From the NCBI GenBank assembly GCA_027056525.1, contig JALUKO010000055.1, forward strand, positions 1 through 5,455: DNA of 5,455 bases. The letters are read 5' to 3'. The DNA comes from Helicobacteraceae bacterium. GTDB taxonomy: Bacteria; Campylobacterota; Campylobacteria; Campylobacterales; Sulfurimonadaceae. The stretch's first letter is position 1; every line of letters starts with the position of its first letter. A program made the position numbers and the translations under genes. The notes beneath the pieces were generated by a model, which saw only the letters and a program-made list of their open reading frames with translations, made no database searches and was not told where the DNA came from. This document shows, piece after piece, positions 1-5,244 of the stretch.

Positions 1-397
1 TGCCTTGTGTTGCTAAAAAATAAAAAGTATCATAGTTATATTTGTCACCCTCAGCGGTATAAGGTATGTCGTTTAAAGGTTCAACGCCTTTGTAGTTTAT
101 AAGATCATATCGTATATAGGCGTAGTTTTTAATGGTTGCAAGTGTTTTGAGAGTAACTGAAAATATTTCACCCTTTAAAACTCTAGGTGGAATATCTTTA
201 TAGTTTAGATAGAGAACTTTTTGTGTATAGTAGCTTATGACTTCTTGTGGTGTTTCATTTTCATCTAGTGTTATGTTCTCATCAAATGATGTTTGATTTG
301 CATCAAAGAGGTATGTGTTGTCAAAATCATAAGCACTCGGTTCGTTAGCTTGCAGGGTAGCTAACAATAATACACAAACAAGAAGGAATCGGGTCAC
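1..397 (-). CDS. Exported protein of unknown function, Cj0515-like by position (3' end cut by window edge)
   Basis: Reading leftward from a GTG at 397, 132 codons stay open to the window edge, so the C-terminus is missing. The start MTRFLLVCVLLLATLQA looks like a signal peptide: an Arg at position 3, a hydrophobic core, and a likely signal peptidase I site after Ala17. A periplasmic location is therefore inferred. The mature part begins with an acidic, Asn/Asp-rich stretch (about residues 18-50). A section rich in Tyr, Lys and beta-branched residues follows, probably beta-structured. I recognise no catalytic motif. The GTG shares one base with the purQ stop codon (TAGTG), so translation is probably coupled to purQ. 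From memory, C. jejuni has a predicted periplasmic protein (Cj0515) directly after purQ, and position suggests this is its counterpart. The existence of the gene is well supported; its function is unknown. Confidence 0.8.
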   Translation of the reverse strand, partial: MTRFLLVCVLLLATLQANEPSAYDFDNTYLFDANQTSFDENITLDENETPQEVISYYTQKVLYLNYKDIPPRVLKGEIFSVTLKTLATIKNYAYIRYDLINYKGVEPLNDIPYTAEGDKYNYDTFYFLATQG

Positions 398-1068
398 TAC
401 TTTAAAAATCCCTGTAACATTTTTACACCATCATCACTTCCAAGTATCAACTCCATTGCACGTTCTGGGTGAGGCATAAGTCCAAAAATATTTTTTTCTT
501 TATTGCAAACACCAGCAATAGACTCTACAGAGCCATTTGGATTTTTTTCATTTCCTCTCTCATCACAGTATGTTAAAAGGATCTGTCCATTGGCTTTTAA
601 CTCACTAAGACCCGCATCATCAATGTAGTAATTTCCATCATGATGAGCTATAGGGATATTTACGATATCACCATTGTTAAGCTTTTGTAAGAAAATATTT
701 TCATTGCTTTGAACACGTAGATGATGATGTTTGGAGATAAAATGAAGATGCTCGTTTCTTTTGAGTGCACCTGGAAGTAAACCGGCTTCCGTCAGTACTT
801 GAAAGCCGTTACAAATGCCTAAGATCTTTCCACCCTCTTTGGCATATGCTGAGACAGCTTTCATAACCGGAGAGAACTTTGCGATCGCACCACTTCTGAG
901 ATAATCACCATAAGAGAAACCGCCTGCTACAACCAGAAGATCTGTATCAGAAGGGATAGTCTCAGATTTATGCCAGATTATTTCAGTGTGGGCACCAAGA
1001 GATTCAAATGCGTGTTGTGTATCATACTCGCAGTTTGTACCCGGAAATTGTAAAATACTTACTTTCAT
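397..1068 (-). CDS. purQ: Phosphoribosylformylglycinamidine synthase subunit PurQ (glutaminase)
   Basis: This is the glutamine amidotransferase subunit of FGAM synthase. It hydrolyses glutamine and passes ammonia to PurL in step 4 of de novo purine synthesis, in the cytoplasm. The 223 residues match the usual length of free-standing PurQ, as opposed to the large fused PurL of many gammaproteobacteria. Class I amidotransferase features are visible. The nucleophile elbow GICNGFQ has the catalytic Cys86. PHPERA near the C-terminus supplies His200 and Glu202. The PurQ-typical GGFSYGDYLRSGAIA lies at 49-63, with further family motifs at AHHDG (141-145) and NPNGS (176-180). The N-terminal KVSILQFPGTNC is also standard. 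The ATG shares one base with the purS stop codon (TAATG), and its own ribosome site is weak (GAG about 10 bases upstream), so it probably depends on coupling to purS. All key residues are intact. Confidence 0.97.
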   Translation of the reverse strand: MKVSILQFPGTNCEYDTQHAFESLGAHTEIIWHKSETIPSDTDLLVVAGGFSYGDYLRSGAIAKFSPVMKAVSAYAKEGGKILGICNGFQVLTEAGLLPGALKRNEHLHFISKHHHLRVQSNENIFLQKLNNGDIVNIPIAHHDGNYYIDDAGLSELKANGQILLTYCDERGNEKNPNGSVESIAGVCNKEKNIFGLMPHPERAMELILGSDDGVKMLQGFLK

Positions 1069-1307
1069 TATACTAGCTCGATCTCGTAATCTTCAATGAC
1101 TGTGTTTGCTAAAAGTTCTTCACACATTTTTGTTACATCGGCCATAGCTTTTTCTTTGTCATTTTCGTTTAGTTTTAGAACTATTTGTTTGCCGATACGA
1201 ACATCTTCTACGCCGTTGAAATGAAGAGAATCAAGTGCATGATGTACAGCTTTTCCCTGAGAGTCTAAAACACCTGCTTTTAAAGATACATTTACTATTG
1301 CTTTCAT
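1068..1307 (-). CDS. purS: Phosphoribosylformylglycinamidine synthase subunit PurS
   Basis: PurS is the small third subunit of the three-part FGAM synthase. It bridges PurQ and PurL and is needed for ammonia transfer between them. The 79-residue length is typical. Visible family features are the N-terminal strand KAIVNVSLKAGVLDSQGKAV, the segment FNGVEDVRIGKQIVLKL (30-46), and the C-terminal LLANTVIEDYEIELV. The common family motif L-D-P-Q-G reads L-D-S-Q-G here (residues 14-18), a mild substitution in a turn. The gene starts 5 bp after the purC stop. Its ribosome site AGGAAA (1317-1322) lies in the last codons of purC. It overlaps purQ by one base, matching the fact that the two products work in one complex. 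Confidence 0.95.
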   Translation of the reverse strand: MKAIVNVSLKAGVLDSQGKAVHHALDSLHFNGVEDVRIGKQIVLKLNENDKEKAMADVTKMCEELLANTVIEDYEIELV

Positions 1308-1312
1308 TATAA

Positions 1313-2026
1313 TTACTTTCCTAATATTCTATTTAAAACTTGCTCATAAGCTACTGTGAGCCCACCAAGACCTTGACGAAATCTGTCTTTATCCATTTTT
1401 TCACCACTTTGTGTATCCCAAAAACGGCAGTTATCAGGAGAGATCTCATCAATAAGGATGATATTTCCTTTAGCATCTTTTCCAAATTCCAGTTTAAAGT
1501 CAACAAGGTTCAAACCTTTATCTGCAAAATAAGGTTTTAAAATATCGTTGATCTGTCTTGCCATTCTGCGAAGTTTGTCAAGCTCATCTTGAAAATCAAC
1601 AAGACCTAAGATAAGGGCATGTTGGTCGTTGAGTTTTGGATCACCAAGATCATCGTTTTTGTAGTCAAATTCAACAAGTGTAAAAGGAAGAACTGTTCCA
1701 TCTTCTATGCCAAGGTTACGTGTGAGACTCCCCGTTGCAATATTTCTGACAATAACTTCGATCAAAATTACGTCAGCTTTTTTGTGCAACATATGATTGT
1801 TATCTAACATCTCCACGAAGTGTGTCTGAATACCTTTTTCCTCTAAAAGTTTAAAAAGTTCAGTTGAGATCTTGTTGTTGAGAGCACCTTTTCCGGCTTC
1901 TGAAGATTTTTTTTCACCGTTAAACGCTGTCAAATCATCTTTAAACTCTGAAATTACAAGGTTCTCATCATCAGTTGAGAAGATCTTCTTTGCCTTACCT
2001 TCGTAGAGTAGTTCTCTTTTTTCCAT
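1313..2026 (-). CDS. purC: SAICAR synthetase (phosphoribosylaminoimidazole-succinocarboxamide synthase)
   Basis: PurC joins aspartate to CAIR using ATP to make SAICAR, a late step of de novo IMP synthesis in the cytoplasm. The 237-residue length is that of bacterial monofunctional PurC. Motifs in order are the nucleotide-binding LYEGKAKKIF (7-16), DLTAFNGEKK (31-40), the PurC signature VRNIATGSLTR (93-103), LVDFKLEFG (174-182), and DEISPDNCRFWD (193-204) with the metal- and ATP-site acidic residues. Nothing is missing. The ATG is 8 bp after the protease stop codon, which lies inside this gene's ribosome site (see 2034-2041), so the two are probably coupled. PurQ and PurS, encoded next, act in an earlier step of the same pathway. 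The dedicated synthase subunit purL is not present in this window. Confidence 0.97.
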   Translation of the reverse strand: MEKRELLYEGKAKKIFSTDDENLVISEFKDDLTAFNGEKKSSEAGKGALNNKISTELFKLLEEKGIQTHFVEMLDNNHMLHKKADVILIEVIVRNIATGSLTRNLGIEDGTVLPFTLVEFDYKNDDLGDPKLNDQHALILGLVDFQDELDKLRRMARQINDILKPYFADKGLNLVDFKLEFGKDAKGNIILIDEISPDNCRFWDTQSGEKMDKDRFRQGLGGLTVAYEQVLNRILGK

Positions 2027-2033
2027 GTTCGTA

Positions 2034-2041
2034 CCTATCCT
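2034..2041 (-). promoter_or_regulatory. purC ribosome binding site containing the protease stop codon
   Basis: On the minus strand the sequence reads AGGATAGG. The TAG stop of the protease gene lies inside it, and the second AGG ends 7 bases before the purC ATG. Ribosomes finishing the protease would therefore sit on the purC initiation region. This supports co-transcription and coupling of a periplasmic protease gene with purine genes. Confidence 0.65.
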
Positions 2042-3354
2042 TTTAGTATAATTAAAGCTTTAATGATATCAACCGCTTCTTTGAGCTGAATATCTTTTGT
2101 TAAATTTTCTGGTGTAATTATATCTTTTTTATCTTCAGAGTTTGATGTATTGTTCTCTCTTGTATCTCCATCAACCTTTTGGAGTTCCTCTTCAAGGTGC
2201 TTTTTAAGATCAGCTTCTTTTATTGAAAAACTGTTCTTATGTGTTTTTACTTCACCCGGAAGTACCTCTATGTCTGGTGTAACGCCAACAGCTTGTATGG
2301 TTCTTCCGCTTGGAAGGTAATATCTCGCGATAGTTAGCTTGATAGCCTCTTTGTCGGTGATAGGTAAAATAACCTGAACACTTCCTTTTCCAAAAGTTTT
2401 CTCACCTAAAATAACTGCACGTTTGTGATCTTGCAAAGCACCACTTACGATCTCGCTCGCACTTGCACTACCACCATTTACGAGTACAACCAGAGGTTTG
2501 TGTGTAATGGTTTCGCTCGCAGATGCTGTGTATGTTTTGTTATCGATCTCTTTACGCCCTTTTTGAGAAACTATATCACCGTTGTCTACAAACAGATCGA
2601 CAAGTCCTACTGCTTGGTCAAGAAGTCCGCCCGGGTTGTTTCTAAGATCAAGAATGATCCCCTCGGTTGTAGCTGCTTTAGTTTTGATCGCTTTTGTAAC
2701 ATCATCAACAACTTTTTTGTCAAAGCTTGTTACACGGATGTACTCTATGTTATCACCGATCTTTTTTGTATAAACAGACTGGATTGTAATGACTCCTCTG
2801 ACAATATGGATAGGGAGTGGTTTTGCTTCTCCCTCGCGTACTATGGTCAAGTCTATCGGTGTGCCTACTTTTCCTCTCATGATCGCTACAGCTTCATCTA
2901 TGGTCATATTCAGGGTTGACTTATTCTTGATTTTAAGGATGATGTCTCCCGCTTTAAGCCCTGCTTTGTCTGCCGGTGTTCCCTCAAGCGGTGCGATAAC
3001 GGTAAGTGCACCGTCTCTGATTCCTACTGTGATCCCAAGTCCGCCAAACTCACCGTTTGTCTGCACTTTGAGTTGTTTATAATCTTTTTGTGTAAGAAAA
3101 CTTGAATGTGCATCGAGGTTACTCATCATCCCCTCAAGAGCTTTGTCCATTAACTCTTCGATAGAAACTTTGTCAACATTGTATTGCTCTACAATACTGA
3201 TAACTTTTGTAAACTTTGCAAGTGCTTCTAGTCTGGAAGCCTCGGAGTCTTCTTGGTTTACCTTATTTTCTGCAAAGAGATTTGTTGAAAATAAAAGGGC
3301 GATGGCGAGACTGATGGAAGCAAATCCAAGAGTCATAAATTTTGTATTTTGCAT
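2035..3354 (-). CDS. ctpA: Periplasmic carboxyl-terminal processing protease, S41 family
   Basis: This is a 439-residue serine protease of the CtpA/Tsp group, which trims or degrades exported proteins from their C-termini. A signal peptide (Lys5, hydrophobic core 8-24, likely cleavage after Ala28 in NLFA-EN) places it in the periplasm. A helical region (about 38-95) comes first, with LDAHSSFLTQKDY at 80-92. A PDZ domain (about 98-185) follows, opening with EFGGLGITVG and containing the AGLKAGDIILKI segment. The S41 catalytic core spans about 190-365. By family spacing (Ser to Lys 25 residues, Lys to Gln 4), the catalytic residues are Ser298 in GGSASASEIVSGAL, Lys323 in TFGKGSVQ and Gln327. 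An acidic, Asn/Asp/Lys-rich linker (about 393-412) precedes a short hydrophobic C-terminal helix. It is first in the gene set leading to purC. C. jejuni has a secreted protease (Cj0511) in the same place. The name ctpA is by family; substrates are unknown. Confidence 0.93.
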   Translation of the reverse strand: MQNTKFMTLGFASISLAIALLFSTNLFAENKVNQEDSEASRLEALAKFTKVISIVEQYNVDKVSIEELMDKALEGMMSNLDAHSSFLTQKDYKQLKVQTNGEFGGLGITVGIRDGALTVIAPLEGTPADKAGLKAGDIILKIKNKSTLNMTIDEAVAIMRGKVGTPIDLTIVREGEAKPLPIHIVRGVITIQSVYTKKIGDNIEYIRVTSFDKKVVDDVTKAIKTKAATTEGIILDLRNNPGGLLDQAVGLVDLFVDNGDIVSQKGRKEIDNKTYTASASETITHKPLVVLVNGGSASASEIVSGALQDHKRAVILGEKTFGKGSVQVILPITDKEAIKLTIARYYLPSGRTIQAVGVTPDIEVLPGEVKTHKNSFSIKEADLKKHLEEELQKVDGDTRENNTSNSEDKKDIITPENLTKDIQLKEAVDIIKALIILKG

Positions 3355-3385
3355 AATATATCCGTGTTGATTTTTTAAAAGAGAT

Positions 3386-3391
3386 ATTATA
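3386..3391 (-). promoter_or_regulatory. Predicted -10 box for the protease-purine operon
   Basis: A perfect TATAAT on the minus strand ends 31 bases before the protease ATG. It predicts transcription starting near 3379 and a leader of about 25 bases with a modest ribosome site (ACGGA, 7 bases before ATG). No recognisable -35 hexamer is found at 16-18 bases spacing. That is common for housekeeping promoters in Campylobacterota but lowers certainty. Confidence 0.55.
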
Positions 3392-3416
3392 GTTCATAAG
3401 CCATTAATCAATGCTT

Positions 3417-3429
3417 TAACAATTTGTTA
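3417..3429. repeat. Inverted repeat TAACAA-T-TTGTTA, candidate regulator site
   Basis: Two perfect 6-bp arms (3417-3422 and 3424-3429) flank one central base, in the middle of the divergent promoter region. The site lies upstream of both predicted promoters: its centre is about 44 bases before the predicted protease start and about 51 before the predicted hemerythrin start. The arms resemble CRP/FNR-family half-sites of the TTAAC...GTTAA type. The spacing, TTAAC-N5-GTTA, is one base longer than the usual N4. In AT-rich DNA such repeats also arise by chance. Confidence 0.4.
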
Positions 3430-3443
3430 GCAAATTTATCTTT

Positions 3444-3461
3444 TACCAATGGCCATTGATA
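3444..3461. promoter_or_regulatory. Palindrome CAATGGCCATTG in the hemerythrin promoter, candidate operator
   Basis: A perfect 12-bp palindrome occupies 3447-3458. It extends to 18 bp (3444-3461) with a single mismatched pair, C3446 against A3459. The GC-containing core stands out in otherwise AT-rich DNA. It lies immediately upstream of the TATAAT box at 3462-3467, in the space between -35 and -10, so a protein bound there would be expected to block RNA polymerase. No regulator is identifiable from the sequence. Confidence 0.45.
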
Positions 3462-3467
3462 TATAAT
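3457..3467 (+). promoter_or_regulatory. Predicted -10 region for the hemerythrin gene
   Basis: TGATATATAAT contains a perfect TATAAT at 3462-3467. It also allows an extended -10 reading (TG at 3457-3458 followed by A and TATATA). The predicted start is near 3474, giving a leader of about 23 bases. The -35 position (3439-3444, TCTTTT) does not match the consensus, as is often seen in this phylum or when an activator is needed. Confidence 0.55.
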
Positions 3468-3485
3468 ACGAAATTATTACATTAT

Positions 3486-3490
3486 GAGGA
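3486..3490 (+). promoter_or_regulatory. Ribosome binding site of the hemerythrin gene
   Basis: GAGGA lies 6 bases before the ATG at 3497. It is the best Shine-Dalgarno match in the window along with 3936-3940, and it fixes the start codon. Confidence 0.7.
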
Positions 3491-3496
3491 TAACAA

Positions 3497-3937
3497 ATGG
3501 CTACAATTAAAGAGTACTTAACAACTGATCATAGAAAATGTGATGAACTTTTCGCTGCTATGGAAGATGCGGCAACACAATCACTTGAAAATGCAAAAGA
3601 GGCTTACGAAGCATTTGTGGCAGATACTGAAAGACACTTTCAGATGGAAGAGCGTGTGATGTTCTTAGAGTTTGAGAACAAAACAGGTATGACAGAAGGT
3701 CCAACGGCAATGATGAGACATGAACATGCTCAAATGCGTTCACTTATGCAACAGATGGGAGAAGCTCTTGAAGCCGGCAACAAAGATAAGTTTTTTGGTT
3801 TGGCAGAGACTCTGATGATACTTATGCAACAGCATAATATGAAAGAGGAGCAGATGCTTTACTCGATGGCACAACAACATTTGAGTGCGGAGTCTGATAG
3901 AATCGTAAATATGATGGAGTCTATGATTGTTGAGTAG
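3497..3937 (+). CDS. Single-domain hemerythrin (HHE cation-binding) protein
   Basis: This 146-residue soluble protein has no signal peptide and is predicted to be cytoplasmic. It is a four-helix-bundle hemerythrin expected to hold a non-heme diiron centre that binds O2, or possibly NO. Likely ligands, one set per helix, are His12 (TTDHRKCDELF), His47 and Glu51 (HFQME, an HxxxE motif), His75 or His77 (MRHEHAQM), and His113 and Glu117 (HNMKE, a second HxxxE). That is the full HHE pattern. His75/His77 is ambiguous by eye. The protein is unusually rich in methionine (18 of 146 residues). It has its own predicted promoter, divergent from the protease-purine operon, and a strong ribosome site. Its stop codon overlaps the ribosome site of the membrane protein gene, so the two are probably co-expressed. 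Family roles include O2 storage, O2 sensing and iron-sulphur or NO stress handling. Which applies here cannot be read from the sequence. Confidence 0.92.
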   Translation: MATIKEYLTTDHRKCDELFAAMEDAATQSLENAKEAYEAFVADTERHFQMEERVMFLEFENKTGMTEGPTAMMRHEHAQMRSLMQQMGEALEAGNKDKFFGLAETLMILMQQHNMKEEQMLYSMAQQHLSAESDRIVNMMESMIVE

Positions 3938-3940
3938 GGG
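3936..3940 (+). promoter_or_regulatory. Ribosome binding site of the membrane protein, overlapping the hemerythrin stop
   Basis: AGGGG shares its first two bases with the TAG stop codon at 3935-3937 and sits 6 bases before the GTG at 3947. It supports the GTG as the true start and suggests translational coupling with the hemerythrin gene. Confidence 0.7.
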
Positions 3941-3946
3941 TTACGA

Positions 3947-5233
3947 GTGAATTTTAACGGACTCTCCATAGATCAGGCTCCACCTATCTCAGCACCACTG
4001 AGGTTTTTTTTAACTGCTCCGATTTTTGGGGTTATTGCAGGTTTTTTACTGCTTTTGAGTGATCCTGTTGCACTTACTAACCGTTTTTCTTTGGAGAGTA
4101 TTGTAAGTGTACATGCTATAACCATAGGTTTTTTGGGCTTTGTCATGCTTGGTGCATTGACACAAATGCTTCCTGTTTTAGCAGGTGTAAAGATACCAAA
4201 AGTCAAAGAGGTTACTACGCTTTCACATATGCTTTTAGTTGTAGGACTGCTTTGTATGATAGCGGGACTTTACCTTCAAAATTCTGTTTTTACTTTCTTT
4301 GCTCTAGTGGGTCTAGGGGGCGGTTTTTTGATCATGATTGGTGCTATATCGATTGCAATTATGCAGGTGAAAAACTTTACGGCAACTGTCAGAGGGATGG
4401 GTGTTAGTCTCTTTTTTGCATTTTTTACGGTGCTCATGGGTCTTTTTTTGCTCTACTCTTATATGTATGAGGATTTCTTTACATACCATACTATCATAGC
4501 AAACACACACAGTGTATGGGGTATTTTTGGTTTTGGCGGTGTCTTGATAATCGGTGTCTCTTTTCAGGTACTTCCGATGTTTTATGTTGCACCAAAGTTC
4601 AAACGCTTTTGTAAAAAAAGAGTGATATGGTTAATTGTTGCAGGTTTGCTCTTATGGTTAGCTTTGAACGCTATTGCAGAGCCTTTGTCTGTCTTTGCAA
4701 AGTTTTGGATCGCTTTGTTCTTTTGGGCTTTTGCAACCACTGTATGGAAAAAGTTAAATGCCCGCCGTCGTCCCATCAGCGATGTAACGGTCTGGTACTG
4801 GAGAAGTGCGAGTATATTTTTAACGCTGGGTACTTTTGTATGGATATTTGATGAGTGGTTCTCAAGTGAACATATCGTGATAACAGCTATATGTATCGGT
4901 GGGGGTTTTGTACTTTCCATCATGGTGGGTATGCTCTATAAAATAGTGCCGTTTCTTGTGTGGTTTCACCTTAATGCCATGGGTTACATGAGTATACCGA
5001 CTATGAATGAGATGATCAACAAAAAGCTCGCAACGACACAGTTTGTTCTTTTTATAGTCTCTTTGCTTGGTTTTGTTTGTGCTTTTTTTGTGCCCGTTGT
5101 CTTGCCGTTGTTTGCAGTGACATTTATACTGAGCATGGCACTTCTTGAGTACAATATCGTAACAGCTGCTTTGGTGTATGTAAAGACTAAAAAAACCAAG
5201 CCGGATTTTGATATGAGTGCATTTAGTACATAA
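3947..5233 (+). CDS. 12-helix membrane protein, NnrS / heme-copper-oxidase-subunit-I-like
   Basis: This is a 428-residue inner-membrane protein with about 12 hydrophobic segments. By eye they centre near residues 28, 65, 101, 126, 160, 200, 235, 257, 295, 325, 373 and 400. It has no N-terminal signal peptide. A motif recurs three times: G69-x3-Q73-x2-P76, G203-x3-Q207-x2-P210 and G328-x3-K332-x2-P335. Each is preceded by a histidine near the start of the same segment (H56, H188, H309). Other histidines are H94, H181 and H341, the last in PFLVWFH. Twelve helices in three related blocks with intramembrane histidines resemble heme-copper oxidase subunit I and the NO-related family NnrS, so heme binding is plausible but unproven. 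I see no clear active-site copper ligand set and do not call it an oxidase. It starts with GTG 9 bp after the hemerythrin gene, implying a shared O2 or NO-related role. A transporter is the main alternative. Confidence 0.7.
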   Translation: MNFNGLSIDQAPPISAPLRFFLTAPIFGVIAGFLLLLSDPVALTNRFSLESIVSVHAITIGFLGFVMLGALTQMLPVLAGVKIPKVKEVTTLSHMLLVVGLLCMIAGLYLQNSVFTFFALVGLGGGFLIMIGAISIAIMQVKNFTATVRGMGVSLFFAFFTVLMGLFLLYSYMYEDFFTYHTIIANTHSVWGIFGFGGVLIIGVSFQVLPMFYVAPKFKRFCKKRVIWLIVAGLLLWLALNAIAEPLSVFAKFWIALFFWAFATTVWKKLNARRRPISDVTVWYWRSASIFLTLGTFVWIFDEWFSSEHIVITAICIGGGFVLSIMVGMLYKIVPFLVWFHLNAMGYMSIPTMNEMINKKLATTQFVLFIVSLLGFVCAFFVPVVLPLFAVTFILSMALLEYNIVTAALVYVKTKKTKPDFDMSAFST

Positions 5234-5234
5234 A

Positions 5235-5240
5235 AAGGAA
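5235..5240 (+). promoter_or_regulatory. Ribosome binding site fixing the TTG start of aroK
   Basis: AAGGAA begins 2 bases after the membrane protein stop codon and ends 4 bases before the TTG at 5245. The next in-frame ATG (5272) would cut off the front of the P-loop, so the TTG is the only sensible common start codon. Confidence 0.6.
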
Positions 5241-5244
5241 AATT

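Noticed and set aside
347..397. Lipoprotein signal for the exported protein, because of a Cys at residue 8
   Set aside because: The Cys lies within the hydrophobic core, not after a lipobox at the cleavage point. A signal peptidase I site after Ala17 fits better.
2425..2919. A 164-codon open frame on the plus strand opposite the protease gene
   Set aside because: It is fully inside the protease PDZ/catalytic region on the other strand. Its product is Cys-, Tyr- and Ser-rich without family motifs, and there is no ribosome site. It is a shadow frame.
3143..3370. A plus-strand open frame running from the protease gene into the divergent promoter region
   Set aside because: It is antisense to the protease signal peptide and N-terminal region and crosses the protease -35/-10 side without its own ribosome site. 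The protease reading is far stronger.
3406..3414. TTGATT (3406-3411, minus strand) as the -35 box of the protease promoter
   Set aside because: It leaves only 14 bases to the TATAAT box, too short for a normal promoter. GCATTG at the correct 17-base spacing does not match the consensus.
4582..4923. A 113-codon open frame on the minus strand opposite the membrane protein gene
   Set aside because: The plus-strand frame is a coherent 12-helix protein with repeated motifs. This antisense frame has no recognisable motif and no context.
5234..5244. Terminator between the membrane protein gene and aroK
   Set aside because: The 11-bp gap has no stem and holds only the aroK ribosome site, so transcription probably continues into aroK.
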